Below, in pieces: positions 37,113 to 47,818 of a stretch of 64,000 nucleotides of DNA (within the stretch, counting starts at the first letter, position 1; each line of letters opens with the position of its first letter). A program made the translations under genes and the position numbers. Source of the stretch: Actinokineospora iranica (lineage in GTDB: Bacteria > Actinomycetota > Actinomycetes > Mycobacteriales > Pseudonocardiaceae); assembly GCF_900101685.1 (NCBI RefSeq), contig NZ_FMZZ01000003.1, positions 309,886-373,885 on the forward strand, read 5' to 3'. Below the pieces are notes generated by a model that was not told the origin of the DNA, searched no databases, and saw only the letters and a program-made list of their open reading frames with translations.

Positions 37113-37382
37113 TCAGACTCGGGCCCTGCCGCGCCCGGTGACCGCCCGGTAGATGGCGAGCAAGATGATCGAGCCGAGAATGGCCAGCAGCCAGGTCCGC
37201 AGGTCGAAGAAGTTGCCCAGTCCGCCACCGAAAATCGCATTGCCGATGAAGCCGCCGAGAATGGCGCCGACAATGCCGATCAAGATGGTCACGATGACGC
37301 CGCCCGGGTCGTTACCAGGCATGATGGCCTTGGCGATGAGTCCGGCGACCAAACCGAGAACGATCCAGCCGATAATGCCCAT
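37113..37382 (-). CDS. GlsB/YeaQ/YmgE-family stress membrane protein
   Basis: An 89-residue transglycosylase-associated/GlsB family protein with three hydrophobic helices and the family's glycine pattern (MGIIGWIVLGLVAGLIAK, GGVIVTILIGIVGAILGG). Such proteins are induced under envelope or acid stress in other bacteria. The ATG follows AAGGAGC. An in-frame extension upstream is not membrane-like and was excluded. Confidence 0.88.
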   Translation of the reverse strand: MGIIGWIVLGLVAGLIAKAIMPGNDPGGVIVTILIGIVGAILGGFIGNAIFGGGLGNFFDLRTWLLAILGSIILLAIYRAVTGRGRARV

Positions 37383-37564
37383 CGAAGCTCCTTCCTCATG
37401 ACCCCCGCCTCTCTCGTGGGGGTCTTTCGCGCTGCTGAGGACATTCCCTGGACGGCCCTGTTTCACTCCTGCGCGCGGGAACTTTTTCCGGGTTGGGCCG
37501 AACAGCCGAGCCTGGCACCCCTGCGGCTGCCGGGCTGGTCACGGCGTCGGGGACAATGGCGGTG

Positions 37565-38827
37565 ATGACTGACTTCACAGCACACGGCGACAGCCGTCGG
37601 CGCTCACTGCTGGTGCTCGGCTCCACCGGGTCCGTGGGGACCCAGGCCCTCGACGTGGTCGCCGCGAATCCCGACCGGTTCACTGTCGCGGGTCTGGCCG
37701 CTGGCGGCGCGGACCCGGCCCTGCTCGCCGAGCAGGCCCTGCGCTTCGGCGTGTCCGCCGTCGCCGTGACCAGGGCGACCGCTGCCGAAGACCTCCAACT
37801 CGCGCTCTACGCCGCCGCCCAGCGGGCGGGCTACCCGCAGGGGCGGTTCCGGCTGCCCAGGGTGTTCGCCGGGCCGGACGCGGTCACCGACCTGATCGAG
37901 GCGGTCCCGGCCGACGTCGTGCTCAACTCCGTCACCGGTTCGCGGGGGCTGGTCCCGACGCTCACGGCGCTCAAGGTCGGGGCCACGCTGGCGCTGGCCA
38001 ACAAGGAGTCCCTCATCGCGGGCGGCTCCCTGGTGCTGGCCGCGGCCAAGCCGGGGCAGCTGGTGCCGGTCGACTCGGAGCACTCCGCGATGGCGCAGGC
38101 GCTGCGCGGCGGCCGGGGCGACGAGGTCGACCGGCTGGTCCTGACCGCGTCGGGCGGCCCGTTCCGCGGCAAGGTCCGCGCCGAATTGGCCGAGGTCACC
38201 GCCAAGGACGCGCTCGCGCACCCCACCTGGGCGATGGGGCCGGTCATCACGGTCAACTCGGCGACGCTGGTCAACAAGGCGCTGGAGCTGATCGAGGCGC
38301 GGCTGCTGTTCGACGTGCCCTACGACCGCATCGACGTGGTGGTGCACCCGCAGTCGATCGTGCACTCCATGGTCACCTTCACCGACGGCTCGACGCTGGC
38401 CCAGGCGAGCCCGCCGGACATGCGGCTGCCCATCGCGCTCGCCCTGGCCTGGCCGGAGCGGGTGCCCGGCGCGGCCCGCCCGTGCGACTGGAGCACCGCG
38501 ACCCAGTGGACGTTCGAGCCGCTGGACGAGGACACGTTCCCTGCGGTGCGGCTGGCCCGCGCGGCGGGGGAGACCGGCGGCTGCCTGCCCGCGGTGCTCA
38601 ACGCGGCGAACGAGGAGGCGGTCGCCGCGTTCCTGCGAGGCGACACCACCTTCACAGCCATTGTGGACACTATTGGGCGGGTACTCGACGACGCAGGCGC
38701 CTGGCACGGCGAGCCGCGGGACGTCGAGGAAGTGCTCGCCGCCGAGCACTGGGCCCGAGTTCGAGCGCGAGAACTCCTCGCGGTGACAACTGGCTCGCGG
38801 GACTCCGCCGGGCCGGGAAGGAACTGA
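37565..38827 (+). CDS. dxr: 1-deoxy-D-xylulose 5-phosphate reductoisomerase
   Basis: A 420-residue enzyme of the MEP isoprenoid pathway that converts DXP to MEP with NADPH. The NADPH motif [16 protein letters not shown] is near the N-terminus, and [25 protein letters not shown] and SGGPFRG carry metal and substrate residues. The chosen ATG is one of two closely spaced ones (37556 and 37565). With rseP and ispG it forms a conserved trio, the rseP GTG beginning two bases after dxr stops. Confidence 0.95.
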   Translation: MTDFTAHGDSRRRSLLVLGSTGSVGTQALDVVAANPDRFTVAGLAAGGADPALLAEQALRFGVSAVAVTRATAAEDLQLALYAAAQRAGYPQGRFRLPRVFAGPDAVTDLIEAVPADVVLNSVTGSRGLVPTLTALKVGATLALANKESLIAGGSLVLAAAKPGQLVPVDSEHSAMAQALRGGRGDEVDRLVLTASGGPFRGKVRAELAEVTAKDALAHPTWAMGPVITVNSATLVNKALELIEARLLFDVPYDRIDVVVHPQSIVHSMVTFTDGSTLAQASPPDMRLPIALALAWPERVPGAARPCDWSTATQWTFEPLDEDTFPAVRLARAAGETGGCLPAVLNAANEEAVAAFLRGDTTFTAIVDTIGRVLDDAGAWHGEPRDVEEVLAAEHWARVRARELLAVTTGSRDSAGPGRN

Positions 38828-38829
38828 CC

Positions 38830-40053
38830 GTGGTCGTTTGGCTCCTGTACCTCGTGCTCTTCGCGCTGGGCATCTGCGTGTCCGTCGCACTGCACGAGGC
38901 GGGGCACATGCTGACCGCGAAGGCGTTCGGCATGAAGGTCCGGCGGTACTTCATCGGCTTCGGCCCGACCCTGTTCTCCTTCCGCAGGGGGGAGACCGAG
39001 TACGGGCTCAAGGCGATTCCCGCGGGCGGGTTCTGCGACATCGCGGGCATGACCGCGCTGGACCCGGTGACCCCGGACGAGGCGCCGCGGGCGATGTGGC
39101 GGCACGCGGTGTGGAAGCGCGTGGTGGTGCTCTCGGCAGGCTCCATCACCCACTTCATCCTCGGCTTCGTCATCCTCTACCTGATGGCCGTCACCCTCGG
39201 CCTGCCGAACTACACAGACCGCCCGCTGGTCGGCGGCACCGACTGCGCCGCGGCCAGCCAGGACCCCAAGTCCTTCAAGCTCACCCCGTGCTCCCCGAAC
39301 GACCCCTCGCCCGCCGCCGCCGCGGGGATCACCGCGGGCGACGAGATCGTGGCCGTCAACGGGCAGCCGGTGGCGACCTGGACCGAACTGGTCACCAAAG
39401 TCCGCGACCTGCGCGGCGAGAACACCTTCGTCGTCCAGCGCGGCGACGAGCGGCGCACGGTCACCGTCGACGTGGCCCAGGTGCGGCGCGCCGCCGTCGG
39501 GTCCGTGCCCGACCGCGACGACAACAAGGTCGTGGAGGTCGGCGCGGTCGGGATCGCCCCCGGCGGCATGGTGCAGTTCGGCGCGCTGTCCGCGGTCGGC
39601 GGCACGGTCTCCTTCACCGGCGAGATGTTCGCCAAGACCTGGGAAGGGCTCATGCGCTTCCCGGAGAAGATCCCGGCGGTGGTGCGCGCTATCGGCGGCG
39701 CGGAAAACGACCCCGAGCGGCCGGTCAGCGTCGTCGGCGCCAGCGTCATCGGCGCGGACGCGGCCGAGCAGGGCCTGTGGGAGATCTTCGTGCTCATGCT
39801 GGCCGCGCTGAACTTCTTCGTCGGCGTGTTCAACCTGCTGCCGCTGCTCCCGCTCGACGGCGGCCACATCGCCATCACGCTGTACGAGAAGGTCCGCGAC
39901 GCCCTGCGCAAGGTCCGCGGGAAGGCGCCGGGCGGCCCGGTGGACTACAACAAACTGGCGGGCGTCACCATGGTGCTCGTCGTCCTCGGCGGCGCGGTCG
40001 TGCTGCTCACCGTGACGGCGGACATCGTGAACCCCATTCGAATTAGCCGTTGA
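38830..40053 (+). CDS. rseP: Site-2-protease-type intramembrane metalloprotease RseP/Rip1
   Basis: A 407-residue membrane protease. The zinc motif HEAGH begins at residue 22 in the first helix, a PDZ domain (GITAGDEIVAVNGQPV) occupies the middle, and the third ligand motif NLLPLLPLDGGH lies near the C-terminus. Homologues cleave anti-sigma factors within the membrane; in mycobacteria Rip1 sits in the same dxr-rip1-ispG operon. The GTG start follows the dxr stop by two bases. Confidence 0.95.
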   Translation: MVVWLLYLVLFALGICVSVALHEAGHMLTAKAFGMKVRRYFIGFGPTLFSFRRGETEYGLKAIPAGGFCDIAGMTALDPVTPDEAPRAMWRHAVWKRVVVLSAGSITHFILGFVILYLMAVTLGLPNYTDRPLVGGTDCAAASQDPKSFKLTPCSPNDPSPAAAAGITAGDEIVAVNGQPVATWTELVTKVRDLRGENTFVVQRGDERRTVTVDVAQVRRAAVGSVPDRDDNKVVEVGAVGIAPGGMVQFGALSAVGGTVSFTGEMFAKTWEGLMRFPEKIPAVVRAIGGAENDPERPVSVVGASVIGADAAEQGLWEIFVLMLAALNFFVGVFNLLPLLPLDGGHIAITLYEKVRDALRKVRGKAPGGPVDYNKLAGVTMVLVVLGGAVVLLTVTADIVNPIRISR

Positions 40054-40074
40054 TTTCCTGAGAGGTTTGAGTAG

Positions 40075-41235
<1,161 letters not shown>

Positions 41236-41239
41236 CGCC

Positions 41240-42607
41240 ATGTACCTGTCGCGGGTGACGTTGCAGAACATTCGTGGCTTCAACGGCGCCCGCGACGTGG
41301 ACCTCGTGCTGACTCGGCCCGACCAGTCACACGCCGGGTGGACGGTCATCGCGGGGCGCAACGGCTCGGGGAAGACCTCGCTGCTGCGCGCGATCGCCCT
41401 GGCCGTCAGCGGTCCGGGGGTCGCGCGTAGCCTCGTGGCTGATTTCGACACCTGGATCGCCTCCGGTCACCGCCAGGCGATTGCTTCCGTGAGAGTCGCC
41501 TTCGACTCCACGCACGATCGGTTTGCCAGCAAGGGGTTCCCGCCGAGCAAGGGGGAGTTCAGTGCCGCGCTCGCCTGGCATATCCCCGACGACACGGGCG
41601 ATATCGTTCGCCGCAATGTTCAGCCTTCCATCACCGCGCACGGCTCTACTCGAAGCCAGAATCTGGCCGCGCGCGGCCCATGGCAGGACAACCTGGCTGG
41701 GTGGTTCTGTGCGGCCTACGGCCCATTCCGCCGGTTGGTCGGCGGAGCCGGTGACGCCCAGCGGCTGATGTCGAGCCCTGGTCCAGTCGCGCGCCTGGTC
41801 TGCCTGTTCCACGAGGACGCTTCCCTGGCGGAGGGCGTTGCCTGGCTCATCGAGCAGCACCTGCGGTCGCTGGAGCGGCGCCCAGGGGCTGAGGAACTCA
41901 AATCCGTCGCGCTCTCCATCCTGTCGGACGGATTGCTGCCGGACAACTACCACATCGAAGGCGTCGATTCGGACGGATTGTGGGTCCGCAATGGCGCGAA
42001 CCGCTTTCCGCTGCGGGAGATGAGTGACGGGTACCGAACTGTCGCGGCCCTCGTGGTCGATCTGCTCAAGCAGATAAACGACGCCTTCGGTTCCATTCCG
42101 GTGGACGAACGCGACGGTATTGTGGCTGTCACTGTGCCCGGTGTCGTGATTATCGATGAAGTAGACGCCCATCTGCATGTGTCGTGGCAGAAGCGCATCG
42201 GTGGCTGGCTTAAGACGCATTTTCCGAACATTCAGTTCATCGTGACCACGCACAGCCCCTATATCTGTCAAGCGGCGGACCCAGGTGGACTTATTCGGCT
42301 CCCTGGGCCGGACCAGCAGGAACCGCCGGTGGTGGTGCCGCAGGACCTGTATGATCGGATCGTGTTCGGCAGCGGCGACGACGCGGTGCTCTCGGACCTC
42401 TTCGGGCTCGACACTCCGTACTCGGAGAAGGCGCAGTCGCTGCGGCGGGAGTTGGTCGAACTCGAAGTCGCGGTGATCGGGGACATGGCGGACGCGGCTC
42501 AGGAACGCCGTTACGAGCAGTTGCGGGAACTCCTGACCAGTTCACCGGTGGCCAGGCTGGGTGAGATCACCGCGCGCCTCGACCGCGGCGGGGCAAACAG
42601 CGAGTGA
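41240..42607 (+). CDS. SMC/RecF-like AAA ATPase, PtuA-like (Septu-type defence)
   Basis: A 455-residue ATPase. Walker A is AGRNGSGKTSLL (residues 38-49), an ABC-type signature is MSDGYRTV, Walker B is VIIDEVDAHLH (Asp306-Glu307), and the switch histidine lies in VTTHSPYI. This matches the AAA_21/old-type ATPases paired with HNH nucleases, as in Septu PtuAB. The start is four bases after the ispG stop, and its TGA overlaps a GTG that begins the HNH coding frame. Anti-phage function is inferred from domain pairing and from its position as an insertion between ispG and the GNAT gene. Other ATPase-HNH systems are possible. Confidence 0.8.
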   Translation: MYLSRVTLQNIRGFNGARDVDLVLTRPDQSHAGWTVIAGRNGSGKTSLLRAIALAVSGPGVARSLVADFDTWIASGHRQAIASVRVAFDSTHDRFASKGFPPSKGEFSAALAWHIPDDTGDIVRRNVQPSITAHGSTRSQNLAARGPWQDNLAGWFCAAYGPFRRLVGGAGDAQRLMSSPGPVARLVCLFHEDASLAEGVAWLIEQHLRSLERRPGAEELKSVALSILSDGLLPDNYHIEGVDSDGLWVRNGANRFPLREMSDGYRTVAALVVDLLKQINDAFGSIPVDERDGIVAVTVPGVVIIDEVDAHLHVSWQKRIGGWLKTHFPNIQFIVTTHSPYICQAADPGGLIRLPGPDQQEPPVVVPQDLYDRIVFGSGDDAVLSDLFGLDTPYSEKAQSLRRELVELEVAVIGDMADAAQERRYEQLRELLTSSPVARLGEITARLDRGGANSE

Positions 42608-42676
42608 TCTCGATTACCAGACTGGAACTGGCTCCCAGTGTCGCGAATCGCCTGACCGAACGCACCACCAAGATCG

Positions 42677-43339
42677 TTGCGGCACCCCGGGCCCGGGGCG
42701 GCGCGGGCGGTTTGGCGTGCCAACCCGGCGGTGCGGACATCGCTTCACGATACGTTGGCGAGGATGGCACCGGGGCGGCAGTACTGCATGTATTGCGGCG
42801 ATAATCTGGGCACCGATATCGATCATTTCGACCCGATGTCCCGCAGTCCACGGCGGACCTTCGACTGGTTGAATCACTTGTTGGCCTGTTCCGCCTGTAA
42901 CAGCCACCATAAACGGGATCGTTTTCCGGTGGACTCCGAGGGGAATCCGCTGCTGATCGATCCGACTGCTGAAGATCCCTTCGATCACTTGCTGCTCGCG
43001 CTGTCGGTTGGCGAGTACCAGCCGCTCAGCGACAAGGGACGTGTGACCATCGAGGTGTTCGGCTTGAACAGGCCACTGCTCGCCCGAGGCAGGCAGCAGG
43101 CCCGGCGGGTCGTGAGTCGGAGCTTGCGTGAGCTGTGGCGCGCTCTTGGCCGAGGTGACGAGAAGGCCGTGGAAGAAGCGCTGCTCTGCATTCGCGAGCA
43201 GCCGCTCGCTGACGTGTGTCAGGCGATGGTGCGGCTGGCGTCGACCAAGCGGGCGCAGATCGTCTTCGGTCAGGATGAGGACCTGGTGGGGCCGTTGCGG
43301 AACCCGGAGATGCGCGGCCTGCTGACTACTTGGCGCTAG
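42677..43339 (+). CDS. HNH endonuclease, PtuB-like, with apparent 5' frameshift
   Basis: The 220-residue frame contains a complete HNH core: CMYCGDNLGTDIDHFDP (catalytic His50), WLNHLLACSACNSHHK with the second CxxC. A helical C-terminal region follows. The family-like N-terminus (ISITRLELAPSVANRLTERT) is encoded just upstream from GTG 42604, in another frame. The two join if one base is removed in the C/G-rich run at 42685-42698. So the gene is frameshifted, read by slippage, started internally (TTG 42677 or ATG 42764), or contains a sequencing error. It is coupled to the ATPase gene and should cut nucleic acid as its partner. Confidence 0.75.
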   Translation: MRHPGPGAARAVWRANPAVRTSLHDTLARMAPGRQYCMYCGDNLGTDIDHFDPMSRSPRRTFDWLNHLLACSACNSHHKRDRFPVDSEGNPLLIDPTAEDPFDHLLLALSVGEYQPLSDKGRVTIEVFGLNRPLLARGRQQARRVVSRSLRELWRALGRGDEKAVEEALLCIREQPLADVCQAMVRLASTKRAQIVFGQDEDLVGPLRNPEMRGLLTTWR

Positions 43340-43394
43340 GCCTAACGGGCAAGCTCGGTTTTCCGAGCGGGTTGTGATCTGGCACGCTAGGGGC

Positions 43395-44252
43395 GTGTTG
43401 CGGCTTGCAGGAGCGCGGCTGCTCGACGAACGGGACGGTCAGGCGGTGCGCGCCGTGCTCACCGCCGATCCCGTGGCGTCCTGCATGGTGGCGTCGAGGA
43501 TCGAGTCCGTCGGGTTGGACCCGTGGCGGCTGGGCGGCGAGGTGTGGGGTTGCGACATCCGGGGCCTGCGCACCGTCGGCAGGCTCGACGCGCTCTGCTT
43601 CGCGGGGCCGAACCTGATTCCTCTCCGTGGCAAGAGGTCCGCGTTGCGCGCGTTCGCCGACCGGGCGTTGCGCCGCAGGCGGATGTGCTCGTCCATGGTC
43701 GGCCCCGCCGAGCAGGTGCTGGGGTTGTGGGCTGAGCTGGAGACCGACTGGGGCCCGGCCCGTGAGGTGCGCGACGACCAGCCGCTGATGGCGGTCTCGA
43801 CCGCGCCGCTGGTCACCCCGGACTCGCTGGTGCGGCCGGTGCGGCCGGACGAGCTTGACCGCTACCTGCCCGCCGCGGTGAACATGTTCATCGAGGAGGT
43901 CGGCATCGATCCCCGGCTGGGCGACGGCGGCGCGAGCTACCGCGCCCGGGTGGCCGAGCTGATCGCGGCGGGACGCGCGTTCGCCCGGTTCGAGGGCGGC
44001 GATGTGGTGTTCAAGGCCGAGATCGGCGCGATGTCGAGCACGGTCGGCCAGATCCAGGGGGTGTGGGTGCACCCGGACCGGCGCGGGCACGGCCTGGGCG
44101 CCGCGGGCACGGCGGCGGTGGTGCAGCGGCTGGTGACGTCCATGGGCCGCACCGCGAGCCTGTACGTCAACGGCTACAACGCTCCCGCTCGGGCCGCGTA
44201 CGAGCGGGTCGGGTTCACCCAGGTCGGGCAGTACGCGACTGTGCTGTTCTGA
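43395..44252 (+). CDS. DUF4081-GNAT acetyltransferase
   Basis: A 285-residue protein with an N-terminal DUF4081 region (RLAGARLLDERDGQAV, VASCMVASRIE) and a C-terminal GNAT domain whose acetyl-CoA loop is GVWVHPDRRGHGLGAAG. It is conserved after ispG in actinobacteria (the mycobacterial counterpart is Rv2867c), and here is displaced by the ATPase-HNH pair. Substrate unknown. GTG 43395 gives the family N-terminus. Confidence 0.88.
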   Translation: MLRLAGARLLDERDGQAVRAVLTADPVASCMVASRIESVGLDPWRLGGEVWGCDIRGLRTVGRLDALCFAGPNLIPLRGKRSALRAFADRALRRRRMCSSMVGPAEQVLGLWAELETDWGPAREVRDDQPLMAVSTAPLVTPDSLVRPVRPDELDRYLPAAVNMFIEEVGIDPRLGDGGASYRARVAELIAAGRAFARFEGGDVVFKAEIGAMSSTVGQIQGVWVHPDRRGHGLGAAGTAAVVQRLVTSMGRTASLYVNGYNAPARAAYERVGFTQVGQYATVLF

Positions 44253-44296
44253 TCGGATTCCGCCCCCGGCCGCCCGTCTGCGGGCATACTGCGGCC

Positions 44297-46105
44297 GTGC
44301 GTGCCTCTCTTCGTCGTCCCGCGGCGCTGCTCGCCGCGCTGGTGACTTTCCTTCCCCTGTCCGCCTGCGGCGTGTTCGGCTCCGACCCGACGCCGGAGGA
44401 CGCCGCCGCGCAGTTCGTGGCCGCGTTCGCGGGCGGCGACACCGGCACCGCCGCTGCCCAGACCGACTCGGCGGAGTCGGCGAAGGCGCTGATGGACAAG
44501 GTGCGCGGCGCGCTCAAGCCGTCGACGGTCAGCGCGCAGGTGAGCCACGTCGATGCCGCCGAGGGCCAGCGCAACGCGAAGGCGGCGTTCCAGATCACCT
44601 GGGACCTCGGCCGGGGCAGGTTGTGGACCTACGACAGCGCGTTCGACCTGCGCGCCGAGGACGACGTCTGGAAGGTGCACTGGGAGCCCGCGGTGCTGCA
44701 CCCGAAGCTCGGCGTCGGCCAGACCCTCGCGGTGCGGGGCATCGAGGCCGCGCTGGCGCCGGTGCTCGACCGTGAGGGCGTGCCGGTGCTCCAGCCGGAA
44801 CGGGTGGTCTCGGTGCTGTTCGAGCCAGCGAAGGCAGGCGACGCCGACGCCATCGCCGGGCAGCTCGCCCAGGCGCTGTCGGGCATCGACGCCTCGATCA
44901 CCGCGCAGAGCATCCTCGACGGCGCGGCCAAGGTGAACGGGCAGCCTTACCAGGTGGTCGCTCTCCGCGACCCCGACTACCAGAAGGTGCGCCCGCTGAT
45001 CTACGAGCTTCAGGGCGTCCGGTTCACCGCGGAGTCGCGGCTGCTGGCCGCCGACCGCAAGCTCGCCCCGACGCTGATGCCGGGCATCCGCAAGCTGGTC
45101 GAGGACCAGGTCGAGGGCAAGTCGGGCTGGCGGGTGCACACCGTCGACAGCGCGGGAGCCGAGGGCGAGGAGCTGTTCGCCAAGGCCGCCCAGCCCGCGA
45201 AGGCGGTGCAGGTCGCGCTGAGCAAGCGCGTGCAGGACGCGGCGCAGGGCGCCATCGCGGGCGAGCAGACGCCGTCGATGATCGTGGCCATCGAGCCCTC
45301 CAGCGGCGAAGTGCTCGCCGTCGCGCAGAACGAGCCCGCCGACAAGCAGGGGCAGCTCGCGCTGACCGGCCGGTACCCGCCCGGCTCGACCTTCAAGATC
45401 GTCACCGCCGCCGCCGCGCTGTCGTCCGGGAAGGCCGGCGCGGAGACGCCGCTGGGCTGCCCGCCCACCACCGTCGTCGACGGCAGGGAGATCCCCAACA
45501 GCGGCAAGTTCGACAAGGGCGTCGTCCCGCTGCGCAGCGCTTTCGCGTTCTCCTGCAACACCACCTTCGCCGACCTCGCCGTCACCATGGCTCCGGACGA
45601 GCTGACCGGCATGGCCAAGCGGCTCGGCCTCGGGATCGACTACGTCATGCCCGGCGCGACGACCATCACCGGGTCGGTGCCGCCAGCGGCGAACAAGGTC
45701 GAGCGCGCCGAGGACGGCTTCGGCCAGGGCAAGGTCGTGGCCAGCCCGTTCGGCATGGCCGTCGTGGTGGCCGCGGTCGCCGCGGGCAGCGTGCCCAAGC
45801 CGGTGCTGGTGCGCGGCGTGGAGACCAAGGCCGACGCCGTCCCGGAGCCGGTTCCCGGGGCGGTGCTGGAGTCGGTGCGCGCGATGATGGCCGAGGTGGT
45901 CGCTGGCGGCACCGCGGGCGCGTTGCAGGCCTACGGCGACGTGCGCGGCAAGACCGGGACCGCCCAGTTCGGCGACGGCACCCACTCGCACGGGTGGTTC
46001 GTCGGGTACCGCGGCGACCTCGCGTTCGCGGTGCTGCTCACCGATGTCGGCCAGTCCGGCACCGCCGTGCAGGCCGCGGGGAGGTTCCTGGCCGCCCTCG
46101 GCTGA
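44297..46105 (+). CDS. Lipoprotein class B penicillin-binding protein (transpeptidase)
   Basis: A 602-residue PBP. A lipobox (LPLSACG) follows the signal peptide, so it is membrane-anchored outside. An NTF2-like/MecA-type N-terminal domain and a dimerisation region precede the transpeptidase domain with Ser364 in GSTFK, SCN in AFSCNTT, and KTG in GKTGTAQF. It cross-links peptidoglycan. The order GNAT-PBP-map is conserved. GTG 44297 has no Shine-Dalgarno; CATACT nine bases upstream could be a -10 for a leaderless transcript. Confidence 0.93.
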   Translation: MRASLRRPAALLAALVTFLPLSACGVFGSDPTPEDAAAQFVAAFAGGDTGTAAAQTDSAESAKALMDKVRGALKPSTVSAQVSHVDAAEGQRNAKAAFQITWDLGRGRLWTYDSAFDLRAEDDVWKVHWEPAVLHPKLGVGQTLAVRGIEAALAPVLDREGVPVLQPERVVSVLFEPAKAGDADAIAGQLAQALSGIDASITAQSILDGAAKVNGQPYQVVALRDPDYQKVRPLIYELQGVRFTAESRLLAADRKLAPTLMPGIRKLVEDQVEGKSGWRVHTVDSAGAEGEELFAKAAQPAKAVQVALSKRVQDAAQGAIAGEQTPSMIVAIEPSSGEVLAVAQNEPADKQGQLALTGRYPPGSTFKIVTAAAALSSGKAGAETPLGCPPTTVVDGREIPNSGKFDKGVVPLRSAFAFSCNTTFADLAVTMAPDELTGMAKRLGLGIDYVMPGATTITGSVPPAANKVERAEDGFGQGKVVASPFGMAVVVAAVAAGSVPKPVLVRGVETKADAVPEPVPGAVLESVRAMMAEVVAGGTAGALQAYGDVRGKTGTAQFGDGTHSHGWFVGYRGDLAFAVLLTDVGQSGTAVQAAGRFLAALG

Positions 46106-46187
46106 CCGGAGGGTCCAGGTCCTGTGGCGAAGCACCGGCGCGGCTGGCGTGTGCCGGTGCTTCGAGACAGGGCCTAGGGTGGAAGGC

Positions 46188-47045
46188 ATGTCCGTCCGCG
46201 CCCCGTTGACACCCGGCAAGCAGTCTCCCCGCCGGGTCGTGCCGTCCACCATCGTCCGTCCCGAGTACGTGGACCGTCCCGCGCCCGCGCGCAGCACCGA
46301 CCCGTGGGTGCAGCCGCCGGAGGTCGTCGAGGCCATGCGGGTGGCGGGGAAGATCGCCGCGCAGGCGCTCCAGGAGGGCGGCAAGGCGGCCAAGCCGGGA
46401 GCGACGACCGACGACGTCGACGCGGTCGTCCACGAGTTCCTGATCGACCACCGCGCCTACCCGTCGACGCTGGGGTACCGGGGCTTCCCGAAGTCCTGCT
46501 GCGTCTCGCTCAACGAGGTCATCTGCCACGGCATCCCGGACTCGACGGTCATCGAGGACGGCGACATCGTCAACATCGACGTCACCGCCTACATCGGCGG
46601 CGTGCACGGCGACACCAACGCCACCTTCCTCGCGGGCGAGGTCAGCGAGGAGGCCCGGCTGCTGGTGGAGCGCACCCATGAGGCGACCATGCGCGCGATC
46701 AACGCGGTGCGCCCCGGCCGCGAGTTCAACGTCATCGGCCGGGTGATCGAGAAGTACGCCAAGCGGTTCGACTACGGCGTGGTGCGCGCGTTCACCGGCC
46801 ACGGCATCGGCCGCGCGTTCCACAGCGGCCTGGTGGTGCTGCACTACGAGGACCTCAACGACAAGACCGTCATCGAGCCCGGCATGACCTTCACGATCGA
46901 GCCGATGATCACTCTCGGGACCATCGACTACGACATGTGGGACGACGACTGGACGGCCACCACCAAGGACAAGAAGTGGACCGCCCAGTTCGAGCACACC
47001 CTGCTGGTGACCGAGACCGGCGCGGAGATCCTGACTCTGCCCTGA
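46188..47045 (+). CDS. map: Methionine aminopeptidase type I
   Basis: A 285-residue enzyme removing N-terminal methionine from new proteins. Metal ligands are seen in [39 protein letters not shown] and FEHTLLV. A 45-residue Pro/Arg-containing N-terminal extension is typical of actinobacterial MapB. The ATG is preceded by GGTGGAAGG. Confidence 0.95.
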   Translation: MSVRAPLTPGKQSPRRVVPSTIVRPEYVDRPAPARSTDPWVQPPEVVEAMRVAGKIAAQALQEGGKAAKPGATTDDVDAVVHEFLIDHRAYPSTLGYRGFPKSCCVSLNEVICHGIPDSTVIEDGDIVNIDVTAYIGGVHGDTNATFLAGEVSEEARLLVERTHEATMRAINAVRPGREFNVIGRVIEKYAKRFDYGVVRAFTGHGIGRAFHSGLVVLHYEDLNDKTVIEPGMTFTIEPMITLGTIDYDMWDDDWTATTKDKKWTAQFEHTLLVTETGAEILTLP

Positions 47046-47070
47046 GCGGTCCTGGACCAGCCCTGAGCGC

Positions 47071-47769
47071 TCAGGCCAGGTCGAGCAGCACCTCCAGCAC
47101 CGCGACGGCGACCGGCTTCGGGTCGGTCGCGCAGGCCAGGTGGTGGGTGTCGAGTTCGCGGGCAGGCCAGCCCAGCGCGCGGGCGGCGGCGAGGTCGTCG
47201 CGGTGGGCCGCCGAGAGGGCGACGTACCCGGCCGGTCCGTCCCACTCGACGCTGGGGCGGGGCTCGGAGAGGAACGCCAGCGGCACCTCGGGGGCCTCGT
47301 CGGCGATCTCGGCGCGCAGCGCGGCGTCGGCCACGAGCTCGGGCAGCGGGTCGGTGTCGAACCAGTGGTGCCAGCGCGGAAGCTGGCCGTCGCGGCTGCG
47401 CTCCCGCAGCCGCTCGTACAGCTTCGCGGGCGCGGTGTCCCGCCAGCTCTTGCCCGGGGTGGGCAGACCGGCGTCGAGGTAGAGCAGGCCGCGCACGTCT
47501 TCGAGCTCGTCGGCGAAGGCGGGCAGCAGCGGCCCGGCGCCGCTGTGGCCGACGAGCATCAGCGGGCCGGTGACCGCGGTGTCGGACATCGCGTCGGCGA
47601 ACGCGCCGATCAGGCGCTGGTGGACCGGCGGGGTGACGACGCTGGGCAGCAGGTCGAGGACGAGCGTGGGATGCCCGAGGGCGGCGAGTTCGTCGGCGAG
47701 CGGGCGCAGGCTGGCCGGACCGAGGAACGGGCTGTGCACCAGGACGGCGGTGACGGGTGCGGCGGGCAT
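47071..47769 (-). CDS. Alpha/beta hydrolase
   Basis: A 232-residue alpha/beta-hydrolase. The nucleophile elbow is [10 protein letters not shown] (serine in GHSGAG), the N-terminal [10 protein letters not shown] provides the oxyanion loop, and a late histidine lies in LDTHHLA. Substrate unknown. It converges on map and its ATG is 50 bases from that of the divergent cobyric acid synthase gene. Confidence 0.82.
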   Translation of the reverse strand: MPAAPVTAVLVHSPFLGPASLRPLADELAALGHPTLVLDLLPSVVTPPVHQRLIGAFADAMSDTAVTGPLMLVGHSGAGPLLPAFADELEDVRGLLYLDAGLPTPGKSWRDTAPAKLYERLRERSRDGQLPRWHHWFDTDPLPELVADAALRAEIADEAPEVPLAFLSEPRPSVEWDGPAGYVALSAAHRDDLAAARALGWPARELDTHHLACATDPKPVAVAVLEVLLDLA

Positions 47770-47818
47770 GACCGGGATGATGACAGCCCGCGCGGCGATC
47801 AGGGGAGGGGACTGGCGA

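Noticed and set aside
47062-47075. Short palindrome CCTGAGCGCTCAGG between map and the hydrolase gene
   Set aside because: It has no loop and overlaps the hydrolase stop codon; too short to call a terminator with confidence.
47700-47818. Cobalamin riboswitch upstream of cobQ
   Set aside because: The gap to the divergent gene is only 49 bases and no B12-box-like structure is visible.
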